Positions 35,981 through 44,339 of a stretch of DNA of 44,339 nucleotides are shown here, piece by piece (the stretch's first letter is position 1; each line of letters starts with the position of its first letter). Source of the stretch: Candidatus Chloroploca asiatica (GTDB taxonomy: Bacteria; Chloroflexota; Chloroflexia; Chloroflexales; Chloroflexaceae); the NCBI RefSeq assembly GCF_002532075.1, contig NZ_LYXE01000109.1:1-44339 (forward strand), given 5' to 3'. Position numbers and translations under genes: made by a program. The notes beneath the pieces were generated by a model that saw only the letters and a program-made list of their open reading frames with translations, was not told the DNA's origin and made no database searches.

Positions 35981-37066
35981 TCAGATGCTTGCACTGCTGA
36001 ACACCTTACGGTGGGTCACATACAGGCGGACATTATCGAACTGCACAACCCCATGCGCACCCCGGTCAGCGATCAGCCGGATGACCGCACTCGTGGCATT
36101 CCCGTCAAGTGGCCGGCTGAACCACCAGTTGACCCAAGAGGTTCCACTCGGCGTATTCACCACGTTGATCCGCTCGGTGCTGATCGTTCCGGCCGTGCCC
36201 TGAATTTCCAGGCCGACCAGTGCCGATGCGGAGCCCTGTACCCGCGCTAGACCCGAAGCATGAACCACCAGATCACTGCGGGCGTTCAAGAACGGCGGCG
36301 CGAGGTTCGCCAAACTCACCTGCTGCTTCAGCTGGGAGCGTGCAGGCGTAGTATTGGTGGTTCCAAAGTAGTGCGCGAAATCGAGCCGCGATCGATTCCA
36401 GTTGACTGGTAGCGACAGGGGGAACGAGAGGCTTGGTCCTCGCCACGTTTGGGTCGGCGCACCTTCCCGAAAAGCGCTATCCAGATCATGCTCCTCCCAA
36501 AAGTCGTGTAGATTGCGGGCGGGCCACGCCCAGTGGAAGCGGGGATCAAATCCCGTATAGGAGAGGAGGTTGAACTCGGGCCTCAGGGCATCAACCATGG
36601 TGGTCGGCAAAGTGTCGAACAGCGGATCAAACGCCACGACTTGGTACCAACTCAGCCCCTTGGGGTAATCCTGGAGTTTCAGTTGAAACTCTTCCGTCAG
36701 GCTCCGCCATGCAGGCACTTCTGGCAAAATCTTCCGGCGCACCTCGCTTGTCTGGCCCGTCTGCCGATCGCGGACGCGCAGTTTCACCACGGTTCCATAA
36801 CTCGCACTATCGCCCCGGTTGCTGATCCTGACGGTGATTTTGCCCTGGTTACGTACGAAGGTCGAGCGTGTAAAGTCCACTGCCTCTTGGTTATCGCCGA
36901 CCACGTACAACTGGGGTCGTAGCACCTGGGTGTCGCGTGTGATCGGCTTACCACGGATCACATCATTGCGCACGCTGGTACGCCGGTAGCGTTGTTGAGA
37001 ACGACTGCGCAACAGTTCACGTAGGGCTGTGATAATCTCTCCGTCTTTACCAATGACTTCAGGCAT
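35981..37066 (-). CDS. CARDB-like plus jelly-roll domain protein
   Basis: 361 residues from the ATG at 37066, preceded by GGAGG. After a basic N-terminus, residues 45-150 look like a CARDB/immunoglobulin-type sandwich (GKITVRISNRGDSASYGTVV, KLRVRDRQTGQTSEVR, YQVVAFDPLFDTLP). Residues 245-355 look like a carbohydrate-binding-module-type jelly roll (VVHASGLARVQGSASALVGL, WVNWWFSRPLDGNATSAVIR, VVQFDNVRLYV). There is no signal peptide and no catalytic motif. It is the first gene of the locus, 15 bp before the lipase-like gene, so the two are almost certainly co-expressed. A binding or scaffold role for the enzyme is an inference. Confidence 0.75.
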   Translation of the reverse strand: MPEVIGKDGEIITALRELLRSRSQQRYRRTSVRNDVIRGKPITRDTQVLRPQLYVVGDNQEAVDFTRSTFVRNQGKITVRISNRGDSASYGTVVKLRVRDRQTGQTSEVRRKILPEVPAWRSLTEEFQLKLQDYPKGLSWYQVVAFDPLFDTLPTTMVDALRPEFNLLSYTGFDPRFHWAWPARNLHDFWEEHDLDSAFREGAPTQTWRGPSLSFPLSLPVNWNRSRLDFAHYFGTTNTTPARSQLKQQVSLANLAPPFLNARSDLVVHASGLARVQGSASALVGLEIQGTAGTISTERINVVNTPSGTSWVNWWFSRPLDGNATSAVIRLIADRGAHGVVQFDNVRLYVTHRKVFSSASI

Positions 37067-37096
37067 CAATACCTCCAGTCCCTCTCTGGCAACGCT

Positions 37097-37363
37097 TCAC
37101 ATACAACGATGCAGCTCGCACACGTGCATCACGTTCATTGGGAGCGCCTCAAGCGGGTGGTGGGATGCAATAACGACCTGGCCGAGCGTGCCGCTCGCGT
37201 CGATGATCAGTTTGAGTTCAGCAGCAACGCTGTGCAGGTTAGCCGAGGAGCGCGCGATCAGCACGAGCTGCGCACCGGCCCGCCCGAGCGCCAGGGCAAG
37301 CGCCCGGCCGATACCGCGCGAGGCGCCCGTGATGATCGCTGTTTGTTGATTGAGCTGACGCAT
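37097..37363 (-). pseudogene. Short-chain dehydrogenase fragment
   Basis: The frame starts MRQLNQQTAIITGASRGIGR with the SDR nucleotide-binding motif TGxxxGIG and continues to SSANLHSVAAEL. The remaining 38 residues (LIIDASGTLGQVVIASHHPL and on) do not match SDRs. NNAG, the catalytic Ser-Tyr-Lys and about 170 residues are missing. It is a chimeric remnant. It ends 28 bp upstream of the CARDB-like gene. Confidence 0.75.
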
Positions 37364-37413
37364 CATTTCTCGGCCTTATCCCAACCCTACGACAGTTGTG
37401 GCAAACAGATAGC

Positions 37414-37815
37414 TCACGAGATGCTTGTCTTCGTCTGGGCGACGGGCCGGGCAAACTGGAAATACCCGAAGCTCAAGGCAAAGAACAGCCAGATCGCGAC
37501 ATTGATCCAGCCGAGTGCATTCGTCACGCCAGCAAGCTGGCCAAGCAGCAGGACGACAAAGCCGATTGTGTCCCCGACGACAACGGCGAAAACGATAGCC
37601 CGGAGGGCCGGATCGGAAGCGTCGGCGTTTCTGGCAAGCCAGAGCAACGTGCCGAGAAGGATGACCATTGCGCCTAGGAGTTGCGCGATCAGGCGTCCCC
37701 CTGGATCCAACGTGATGCCGAAGAGGATGAGGAGCGGGACGGGTGCGAGCAGCATGGGGATTCCGAACACGAAACAGACGATGGACTTGACGGCCATCAG
37801 GTTAGTGAGTTTCAT
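37414..37815 (-). CDS. Four-helix small membrane protein
   Basis: 133 residues, AGGAG before the ATG at 37815. Four hydrophobic segments (SIVCFVFGIPMLLAPVPLLI; LIAQLLGAMVILLGTLLWLA; AIVFAVVVGDTIGFVVLLLG; ALGWINVAIWLFFALSFGYF) with little between them. The pattern resembles small DUF4345-like membrane proteins often found near reductases, but I cannot name a function. It precedes the SDR fragment in the same direction and may once have been in one unit with it. Confidence 0.75.
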   Translation of the reverse strand: MKLTNLMAVKSIVCFVFGIPMLLAPVPLLILFGITLDPGGRLIAQLLGAMVILLGTLLWLARNADASDPALRAIVFAVVVGDTIGFVVLLLGQLAGVTNALGWINVAIWLFFALSFGYFQFARPVAQTKTSIS

Positions 37816-37906
37816 AGTGGCTCCTGCTTCTCTATACCTTTTCTATCGAATAACGTTTCCCTCTCGGTAGCGGCTCGTTGGTATCAGTTACGCTGATGCT
37901 TCGGCC

Positions 37907-38845
37907 TTACGTACCGGGCATTTTTGCCTGCACCCTCGCGCTCTCCACGCTGCCCGGCACACAGTGCGCACGAATCCAGTCGTCGAGGCGGGTCAGGCTG
38001 AGTGGGTAGCGTTCGAGCAGCGCCGTTGCGTCGAAGGTCGTGTCGTGGATGTCGTCGTGGAGCGCGAAGGCCATGACCTGGCTGAGGCCGGGATGCAACG
38101 GCCAGAGCAGGCGTGACATGACCCGCAACACACCGCGTGGTACGTGCGTCACCTTTGCACTGCGCCCCGTCAATTGCTCGAACAGCGTCACGACTTCGTT
38201 GTTGGTCAGGTTGTTCGCGGGCGGGCCGCCGATCTCGATGGTCTGGCCCACCGCGCTTGGGTCGGCCCAGATCTGGGCGATCAGCTGGGCAATGTCCGGC
38301 ACCGCGACGAAGTTCCGCCGCCCGGTGCCGCGCCCGAAGATCGTTACGTTGCCCTGCTCGATCAGCGCCTTGCCGAGCAACTCGTAGGCGTGGGTTTCGA
38401 GAAAGGCCGTCGGGCGCACGATCGTGAAGGGGACGCCGCTCGCTTGTAGGTACTGCTCGGCGGCGTACTTGTAGCGCAGAAAGGCCGAGGGATGATCCGG
38501 CGCAGCCCCGCGCGCCGAGATATGGCAGAAGTGGCGCACTCCGGCGGCCTTCGCTGCGTCGATCAGGTCGCGGTGGCCCTGGTCATCCACCAGCGCCGAG
38601 CGCTCTGCGCCGCGCCCAAAGATCGCGTGCGCCGAGGCCACTACGTGGCTGACCCCGGCACAGGCCCGCCGTAGCGAAGCAGGGTCGCGCAGATCGCCCG
38701 CCACCACCTCGGCACCCTGGGCCTTGAGGGTGGCGAGCCGCTGCTCGGGCTGCCGTGAGAGCGCCCGTACCGCCGTGCCCGCCGCCAGGGTCTGCTGGGC
38801 GACCGCGTGACCGAGCTTGCCGCTCGCACCGACGATCAGGATCAT
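37907..38845 (-). CDS. NmrA-like NAD(P)-binding protein (atypical SDR)
   Basis: 312 residues, GGGAGG upstream of the ATG. The N-terminus MILIVGASGKLGHAVAQQTL carries the atypical-SDR motif GxxGxxG, and VRALSRQPEQRLATLKAQGA with Arg residues suggests NADP. GVRHFCHISARGAA and FLRYKYAAEQYLQASGVPFT contain the Ser, Tyr-free YKYAAEQ segment typical of NmrA-like proteins, followed by IVRPTAFLE. Probably a cytoplasmic redox-sensing or quinone-reductase-like protein. It is not part of an evident operon. Confidence 0.9.
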   Translation of the reverse strand: MILIVGASGKLGHAVAQQTLAAGTAVRALSRQPEQRLATLKAQGAEVVAGDLRDPASLRRACAGVSHVVASAHAIFGRGAERSALVDDQGHRDLIDAAKAAGVRHFCHISARGAAPDHPSAFLRYKYAAEQYLQASGVPFTIVRPTAFLETHAYELLGKALIEQGNVTIFGRGTGRRNFVAVPDIAQLIAQIWADPSAVGQTIEIGGPPANNLTNNEVVTLFEQLTGRSAKVTHVPRGVLRVMSRLLWPLHPGLSQVMAFALHDDIHDTTFDATALLERYPLSLTRLDDWIRAHCVPGSVESARVQAKMPGT

Positions 38846-38912
38846 GACTGTACCTCCCTTGTGTTCTCAACACTCCGCTTCGCTCACACCCCAGCGGGGA
38901 ATGGCGCAGCAG

Positions 38913-39239
38913 TCACGGCATACATTTGGAGATCGCGTGGTTCACCCCGCCAATCAAGCGTTGGTCGGTGGAATGTTCGATCTCCCACGCGCCAAGCCCA
39001 TCTCGTTCATATTCTGCGATAAACTCATCAAGATCAGCTTGAGCCTCTGCCAGGGATTGGTAATGTGTCCAGGGTGTATAGCGATCGATTTCGGGGTCAG
39101 ATGCATAGTCGAACAGGTCTTGAAGATCATCCTGCCGCAATGCCCGTAAGGTCAAGCGCGGTGTCGTCAAGGTCGGGAAGGGGGTAAACAGCGCTGAAAG
39201 GGGCGACGGCGCTTCAGGTGCAGAGATAGAGTCCGTCAT
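38913..39239 (-). pseudogene. GNAT acetyltransferase (RimJ/RimL-like), truncated
   Basis: The 108-residue frame begins MTDSISAPEAPSPLSALFTP, then TLTTPRLTLRALRQDDLQDL and DYASDPEIDRYTPW, the usual start of RimL-type N-acetyltransferases (about 180 residues). It stops after WEIEHSTDQRLIGGVN, before the acetyl-CoA binding motif Q/RxxGxG/A. GAGGAG precedes the ATG. Likely inactive. Confidence 0.75.
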
Positions 39240-39510
39240 AGGGAGAACTCCTCGTTGTCGTGTGCTTCTGCGCTTGCCCGATCACGCTACGATAACCGCG
39301 AGCGCACCTGGTGCCGGGAAGGGCACTTCGCCGCCTTCCTGGCGGCCTTGCGCGACAACCTCGACGTTCTAGGGTCAACTCGACGCCTAGTGTGACGTTG
39401 TAGGGTCAACTCGACGCCTGGTGTTCGCCCTACGACGTATAAAATGTTCGATACGATTTGGTGCATGTAAGGTAGCACAGCAGGCCGCAGATCGCTGTAA
39501 CATTCTTGCG
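39240..39510. other. Intergenic remnant with a 31-bp tandem duplication
   Basis: Bases 39363-39393 and 39394-39424 are a direct tandem repeat (GACGTTCTAGGGTCAACTCG, then ACGCCTAGTGT) with two differences. Just before, a plus-strand frame RYDNRERTWCREGHFAAFLA, then ALRDNLDVLGS, may be the tail of a lost gene. No intact gene is present. Confidence 0.5.
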
Positions 39511-40437
39511 CTATCCTTGTCCGTTCTTGCGCTTCGGTACCAGCATACTCGGCGTCACCCCGAACGCTTTGCGCACATGTCGTGTCAGGTGACTCTGACT
39601 GGCAAAACCCACCATGTGGGCGACTTCGCTGATCGCATGGTTCCCCGCCATCAGCAACGTCTTTGCCTGCTCCACACGGCACTGCAGGACATATTGATAG
39701 GGCGGCAGACCGGTGGCCTCTTTAAACGTGCGGGCAAAGTGATAGGGACTGAGATGCGTCAGCGCGGCCAATGCCTCCAGGGTGATCGCTTCACTCAGAT
39801 GGTCGTGGACATAGTTGCGGATGCGCTGCAATGCGTCCGCCGAGAGGGTGCCTTTCACCGTCACCAGGCTTGGCGGAGCGACCGCATAGGTGCGTAAGAG
39901 ATGGAGCGCCAGCGTACGCAAGAGGCTTTCCAGATAGAGCATGCCAAACAGCCCCTGCGTCTGCAGTTCCCCGAGCATGGCCTGGCCGATGGCATGCACC
40001 AGCGGATCGGCACGACCGAGTTGCGGCATGAACTCGATCTGATCTGGGGCACGCCTGGTCTCCTGGACTGCGGCCTTCACGCTCAAGGCCGGCGGCACAC
40101 TCACCATCAGGGCTTCGCCCGCACCACCGGCATCCCACGTACAGGTGTGACCACGTGGAATGAGCGCAAGATCGCCGGGCATCGAGTCAGTGTGCATCCA
40201 TCGATCGAGCTTGATCGACAGTCGCTTGGGGATACGTAGGTGAATAATCAGCAAATCTTCCACGAAGGCCGGGGTCTCAAAGGGGGCCAAGAGATCTGGC
40301 TCGTGTCGTCCACCCCGAACTGCAACGCCCTCTGGCAGATGGGGCGGGAGTGGGTGCAAAGGTTCAGCCTTCGGCCCAATGGTATACGGATCAATCTCGG
40401 CAAATGAGCACAAATCCAGCGTTCCTGAGGTGACCAT
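39511..40437 (-). CDS. AraC-family transcriptional regulator
   Basis: 308 residues from the ATG at 40437, with AAGGAAGG upstream. The N-terminal 170 residues form an AraC-type sensing domain without a recognised ligand motif. The C-terminus holds two helix-turn-helix units: ITLEALAALTHLSPYHFART with FKEATGLPPYQYVLQCRVEQ, and AISEVAHMVGFASQSHLTRH with VRKAFGVTPSMLVPKRKN. Both are intact. A copy of its last 45 codons lies at 27105-27238. It is monocistronic; 240 bp without a gene separate it from the BTAD regulator. Confidence 0.92.
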   Translation of the reverse strand: MVTSGTLDLCSFAEIDPYTIGPKAEPLHPLPPHLPEGVAVRGGRHEPDLLAPFETPAFVEDLLIIHLRIPKRLSIKLDRWMHTDSMPGDLALIPRGHTCTWDAGGAGEALMVSVPPALSVKAAVQETRRAPDQIEFMPQLGRADPLVHAIGQAMLGELQTQGLFGMLYLESLLRTLALHLLRTYAVAPPSLVTVKGTLSADALQRIRNYVHDHLSEAITLEALAALTHLSPYHFARTFKEATGLPPYQYVLQCRVEQAKTLLMAGNHAISEVAHMVGFASQSHLTRHVRKAFGVTPSMLVPKRKNGQG

Positions 40438-40677
40438 CAACCTTCCTTTCACGTGAGTCTGGGCCTCAGTCGAGTCGGAGCAGAGTGCGAAGGCGACCTG
40501 GATGCAGTTCAGGGAGGTGTCACAGAGAAGACGAAGGAGCCCGGTAGAGCGCAGATCGGCGTTTCTCCCCTTCTCGCGCAGCCGCCATACGGAGCCGGTA
40601 TTGTTCTGGGTGGGTCTGGCAAAGAGGATAGCATGCGGTGCGTGATACCAGCGTGATACGGTGCGGGTCAAGCGCGC

Positions 40678-43600
40678 TCAGGCATGGCCGAGCGCCAGCG
40701 CCGATGCGAGCGCGCATTCCAGCAACTCCCGCGCTTCAACGGGGCGTGGCACCGCCCAGGCCTCCAGTGCCGCGACGAGCGGGACTTCTATTTCCGGTGC
40801 AAGGGCTTGCTGACCTGGGGCGAGCAGGTGGCGTGCGGCGTCGATCGCCTCGGCGTCGCGCCCCTGGGCCAGGGCGATGCCAATCAGCGGCCAGAGCGCT
40901 TGCCAGCAGAGTGGGTAGTGCCCCATGTGGGTCGCCCACGCCTGCTGCGCCTGCTGCGCAAGGCGTTGCGCTTCCGCCAGTTTGTCACGCTGCCAGGCCA
41001 GCCAAGCAAGATTCGCCAGCGCCGCGCCGCGATAGTCGTGCATCGTCTGCTGCGTCGCTGCCTGCAGCGTACGCCGGGCGTATTCCTCAACCGTTGCTGG
41101 ACGCCCCTGACGTCGGAAGCAGATCGTGAGGTAGGCAAGGCAGCGCGTGCGCAGCGACAGATCGCCCGTCTGTTCCGCTTGTTCGAGCGCTTCCAGCAGC
41201 GTCTGCTCGGCTTCAGCGAGGGCGTGGTTCCAGAGCAGTTTGAAGCCAAGCCGGAATTGGTAGGCGGTGCGTTGCTCAAGCCCACTGTCGGGTGGCAGGG
41301 CAGCCATGGCGGCGTGGGTGTAGCGCACAGCTTCTTCGGACGGTGCATAGCGCAGGTGACGGCTGATTGCGGTGCCAAGTTGTGCAAAGAGCGCCGCACG
41401 TTGCAGTTGGGTGCCGTGGTGTTCGATCAGCGGCTGGACGCGAGCCAGCTGTGTTGTCATCTGCGCGGTACGGTTCCACCAGTAGAGCAGGCTGATCTGA
41501 TCCAGCTGCACCTGGCACCACTCCGCCCACCAGTCGGCGCTCGCATGGTCGGCGGGTGCGCCGAGCAGCGCTTCCGCCGTCTGGTACGATCCGTCGATCT
41601 GTTCGTAAGCGGCATTGGCGGCATAAAGCACCGTGCCGATCTTGCGGTGCAGCCGCGCCTGGGCGATCACCTGCGCAGACGGAGTCGCGGCCAATGCTGT
41701 GCGGTAGCTCTGTTGCGCTGCCGCGTACGCGGCCTGCCAGTGCTGCACGTCGCCCAGGTCTTCGTAGATCTGCGTCGTCTGCTGATTCCGCTCGCCCCCT
41801 GGGGGCACATCGTCGAGCAGCGCAACGGCCCGCTCCAGGGCTGCGTGCGCCTCCGTCTGGGCGAAGATCCGCCGCGCCGCCTGCGCCGCCTGGCGATAGG
41901 CGCTCAGCGCCGGGGGTGTTTGTCCGGCCAATGCGTAGTGCTCCGCGACCTGTCCGGCGACCCGGTCAGGGGCATGGGCATACACCGCCTCCAGGGCGAC
42001 AGCAACACGCCCGTGGAGTTGCCGCCGCCGCGTGCGGCTCAGCTGGGCGTAGGCAGCGTCACGTAGGCGGGCGTGGCTGAAATCGTAGCTGTCGACGTCT
42101 TGCTCACGGATAATCCGCCGCCGCCAGGCCTCATCAATGCAGGCGACCAGGCGCGCCTCAGCGCCTGTATGGGCATGCGCCAGGACGCGATACGTGAAGG
42201 CCTGCCCAATGACGGCCGCCAATTCGATCATCGCCCGCGCTTCCGGCGAGAGTTGATCCAGCCGGGCCCCAAGCACCTGGCGCAGCCGTGGGGGCAAGGT
42301 CGGGAAGGCAGGTTCGCCAGCGGCGAGTCCGGCCCGCACCAGTTCGACGACAAAGAGCGGGTTGCCTTCGGTTGCGCGATAGATCTGGGCTTGCTGCGCT
42401 GGAGCCAGCACCTGCCCGGTGAGTTGCCCAGCGAGTTCGTCGGTTGCGCCACGATTCAAGGGGCTGAGCTCGATCCACGTCACCTGCACCTGACGACTGA
42501 GGTGCGACTGCCAGGCCCGCAACCGTGCGTCGAGGGCGTGATCCTCGCTGCGCACCGTCGCCACGACGAGGATCCTGACCGCGTGCGCCGCATCGCGTTG
42601 CAGCGCGAACAAGAACTGAAGCCAGTCGAGCGTGTCGGGGTCACACCACTGCAGGTCATCGAGGACAAGCAGGAGGGTCTGGTGCCCAGTGAGCATGCCG
42701 TGGGCGAGGGCCTGGAAGAAGCGGGTACGCTGCCACGGCTCGTTGAGTGGCTCGGGTGGTGGTAGATCGGGCCGCGTGGTGAACACCTCGGGTAACAGGC
42801 GGCTCAGTTCGCGCAGCCAGGCGTCGGCCAACGTTGGCAGTGGACGCTGCTCGCGGAGCCAGGTCACCAGCGGTGCGTACGCCAACTGCTCCGTCGTCGC
42901 ATAACAGGCAGCGGTAGCGACCCGCACTCCCTGGCGGCCAAGCCAGGCGGCCAGTTCTTCGGCCAGACGCGTCTTGCCGATCCCGGTCTCACCGGCAATC
43001 AGCACGAGCCCGGGCAAACCGGCGCGGGTCTGCTGCCAGGCCGCCTGCAGCGTGGCCAGTTCCGTCGCACGGCCAACCAGTGGCGCGATGGCGGTAGGCG
43101 GTGCAGGAGCTTCACGTGGCGCAACCGCGGAAGCGATCCGCTGGGCCTGCTCGTAGGCCGCGATGGTGGCAACACTGGGGCCAATGCCAAGCTCGCGCTC
43201 AAGGGTCGTGGCGCAGGTGTGGTAGGCGCGCAGGGCGCCGGCGCGGTCGCCGCTGTAAGCAAGGAGGCGGATCAATGTGCGATGGGCTGGCTCGTGGAGC
43301 ACGTCTAACTGTAGCACCTGACGGGTAGCTGCGATCGCTGCCGCCGTATCGCCCTGCTGCTCGGCGAGCACGGCCAGACGCTCGCTGGCCTCCAAACAGG
43401 CGTTGCGGAACTGCTCGCGGTGGGTGAGTAGCCACTCGTCATACAGGCCGGGCAGGAGATCACCCTGGTAGAGCCGACAGGCTGTCTGGAGCTGCGCGCG
43501 GGCCGTTGGCAGATCGCCAGCCTGCTCGGCATCGTGGGCGGACGCGAGCGCGACCTGGAATGCGGCGACGTCGAGCGACCAGGGGATCTGAGCATCCCAG

Positions 43601-43878
43601 GTCAGGCTCTGGCGATCGCTGCGCACCAACTGGTCGAGCGGTGGGAGGGCGCGCCGTAGGCGGCGGAGCAGGCCGCGCAGGTTCGCCAGCGCCTGAACGT
43701 CACTCGAATCGGGCCAGAGCTGAAACGCGATCTGCGCACGGCTCAGGGGGGCGTCGCGATGGAGAGCGAGGTAGCCCAGTAAGGCCTGGAGGCGCGGTGA
43801 CTCAAGGCCGACGAGCAGTTGTCCCTGGATGGCAACGGCACACCCGCCAAGCAAGTGGATTTCAACGGTATCTTCCAT
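40678..43878 (-). CDS. BTAD/AAA-ATPase/TPR transcriptional regulator
   Basis: 1066 residues from the ATG at 43878, with GAGGAT upstream. Order of parts: an OmpR-like winged helix (VEIHLLGGCAVAIQGQLLVG, LSRAQIAFQLWPDSSDVQAL), a bacterial transcriptional activation domain of helical repeats (residues 100-245), an AAA_16 ATPase (about 265-480; Walker A GETGIGKT, Walker B LLLVLDDLQWCD), and a long C-terminal TPR-like helical region. This is the SARP/AfsR-like or MalT-like STAND architecture, in which ATP binding and a small ligand control DNA binding. It has no C-terminal LuxR domain. The regulated genes are not evident. A TTGCAC-18-TATACT promoter lies upstream. Confidence 0.92.
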   Translation of the reverse strand: MEDTVEIHLLGGCAVAIQGQLLVGLESPRLQALLGYLALHRDAPLSRAQIAFQLWPDSSDVQALANLRGLLRRLRRALPPLDQLVRSDRQSLTWDAQIPWSLDVAAFQVALASAHDAEQAGDLPTARAQLQTACRLYQGDLLPGLYDEWLLTHREQFRNACLEASERLAVLAEQQGDTAAAIAATRQVLQLDVLHEPAHRTLIRLLAYSGDRAGALRAYHTCATTLERELGIGPSVATIAAYEQAQRIASAVAPREAPAPPTAIAPLVGRATELATLQAAWQQTRAGLPGLVLIAGETGIGKTRLAEELAAWLGRQGVRVATAACYATTEQLAYAPLVTWLREQRPLPTLADAWLRELSRLLPEVFTTRPDLPPPEPLNEPWQRTRFFQALAHGMLTGHQTLLLVLDDLQWCDPDTLDWLQFLFALQRDAAHAVRILVVATVRSEDHALDARLRAWQSHLSRQVQVTWIELSPLNRGATDELAGQLTGQVLAPAQQAQIYRATEGNPLFVVELVRAGLAAGEPAFPTLPPRLRQVLGARLDQLSPEARAMIELAAVIGQAFTYRVLAHAHTGAEARLVACIDEAWRRRIIREQDVDSYDFSHARLRDAAYAQLSRTRRRQLHGRVAVALEAVYAHAPDRVAGQVAEHYALAGQTPPALSAYRQAAQAARRIFAQTEAHAALERAVALLDDVPPGGERNQQTTQIYEDLGDVQHWQAAYAAAQQSYRTALAATPSAQVIAQARLHRKIGTVLYAANAAYEQIDGSYQTAEALLGAPADHASADWWAEWCQVQLDQISLLYWWNRTAQMTTQLARVQPLIEHHGTQLQRAALFAQLGTAISRHLRYAPSEEAVRYTHAAMAALPPDSGLEQRTAYQFRLGFKLLWNHALAEAEQTLLEALEQAEQTGDLSLRTRCLAYLTICFRRQGRPATVEEYARRTLQAATQQTMHDYRGAALANLAWLAWQRDKLAEAQRLAQQAQQAWATHMGHYPLCWQALWPLIGIALAQGRDAEAIDAARHLLAPGQQALAPEIEVPLVAALEAWAVPRPVEARELLECALASALALGHA

Positions 43879-43978
43879 ACGATCCTCAGCGGCTCTCGTG
43901 CAGCGGTACATGCTGCACGGGCGAGGCCTTCAGACCATGGGTGAAGATCGATGTCTGACAAGAATGTAGATGAGATCT

Positions 43979-44008
43979 AGTATACAGCTTCGAGTGGGCA
44001 TGGTGCAA
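43979..44008 (-). promoter_or_regulatory. Promoter of the BTAD regulator gene
   Basis: On the minus strand TTGCAC (44003-44008) and TATACT (43979-43984) are separated by 18 bp, about 100 bp before the ATG at 43878. The region 43879-44226 has no clear gene; a minus-strand frame MLMLFLAVPSVHAESPFNDP could be a decayed secreted-protein start. Confidence 0.45.
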
Positions 44009-44226
44009 GCGTTTTATCACGAAAGCACCACTGGCGTCCTGGCCCGGTTCCTCGCCCGCCGCACCGTCGCCCACGGGCCGCTGGTACGCCGGATCATTGA
44101 ACGGCGACTCTGCGTGCACCGACGGAACCGCCAAAAACAGCATCAGCACCAGTGTTGAATGTCAACTAGATTTGCCGCCCGTTCTGCCTCACGAACGATC
44201 TTACCACATTCATGAACGATCTTACC

Positions 44227-44339
44227 AGGGCGATGGCATCATACGAAACCGGACACAAAAAGACGCTCTCTGTGGCAGCATGTGCATGCAACCAGCGGCG
44301 CAAACGGCGGCACCCGGCAACAACGAGGCACCCGCAAGG
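44227..44339. mobile_element. Left part of a MITE with ISAs1-type end, cut by window edge
   Basis: AGGGCGATGGCATCATACGA at 44227 matches the left end of the complete MITE at 15395 (one change in the terminal repeat), continuing AAACCGGACACAA. The interior then differs (AAAGACGCTCTCTGTGGCAG) before returning to GGCACCCGCAAGG at the last bases. The flank carries a direct repeat GAACGATCTTACCA ending at the insertion point. The right half lies beyond the window. Confidence 0.65.

Noticed and set aside
40684-42066. 460-residue plus-strand open frame opposite the BTAD regulator
   Set aside because: Antisense frame of a GC-rich gene; no recognisable domain, while the minus strand has a full multi-domain protein.
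43886-44149. Minus-strand frame MLMLFLAVPSVHAESPFNDP with a signal-like start
   Set aside because: The start resembles secreted Chloroflexota proteins, but the frame is short, overlaps the BTAD promoter and loses resemblance after 25 residues; at most a decayed remnant.

Overview
The window looks like chromosomal DNA of a GC-rich bacterium, most probably a member of the Chloroflexota (Chloroflexia, Roseiflexus/Chloroflexus/Chloroploca-like). This is inferred, not proven. The clues are a long propeller-type sensor kinase, a BTAD/AAA regulator, a fragment of a secreted-protein domain ending in RARFEWHPENARPYDVL, an anaerobic sulfatase maturase, and many hairpin repeats of types common in that phylum. 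Both ends of the window lie inside the same repeat family (a MITE with ISAs1-type ends), so the window is probably a whole contig that broke at those repeats. No tRNA, rRNA, CRISPR array or prophage was seen.

Layout. (1) 0.2-8.8 kb, minus strand: a NarL-type response regulator, then a sulfur-ester cluster. Read in the direction of transcription the cluster is a LURP-one-like protein, a DUF6325-like protein, a radical-SAM sulfatase maturase, a Cys-type arylsulfatase, a HAD phosphatase and a SulP anion transporter. The maturase would convert the sulfatase cysteine to formylglycine, the sulfatase would release sulfate, and SulP could move it. (2) 9.1-15.3 kb: a 1251-residue sensor kinase with 13 propeller repeats converges, with a 4-bp overlap, on a class II UvrA lacking the UvrB-binding insertion. 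(3) 15.4-18.9 kb: a complete MITE, a BCP-like peroxiredoxin, a coiled-coil membrane protein and a 14-TM MFS transporter around a 26-bp bidirectional terminator. (4) 19.3-25.1 kb: two CNNM/CorC-type membrane proteins flank an OmpR-type two-component pair and a PGPGW protein, followed by a universal stress protein. This resembles an envelope or metal-homeostasis block.

(5) 25.1-32.3 kb is a gene graveyard. Two intact genes (an FG-GAP lipoprotein and a SanA/YdcF-like protein) sit among broken AraC, DinB, hsdM, IS110, PIN-toxin and ISAs1 genes and REP-like hairpins. (6) 32.4-37.1 kb holds the most unusual locus: three co-oriented genes for a CARDB plus jelly-roll protein, a 1014-residue protein joining a zinc phospholipase C-like domain to a serine lipase-like domain, and a small membrane protein. 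I know of no described system with this combination. (7) 37.1-44.3 kb: a truncated SDR, a small membrane protein, an NmrA-like protein, a truncated GNAT, an AraC regulator, a BTAD/AAA/TPR regulator, and the left half of another MITE copy at the edge.

Protein identities come from motif recognition by eye; no database search was run. Start sites were chosen from visible ribosome-binding sites where possible.
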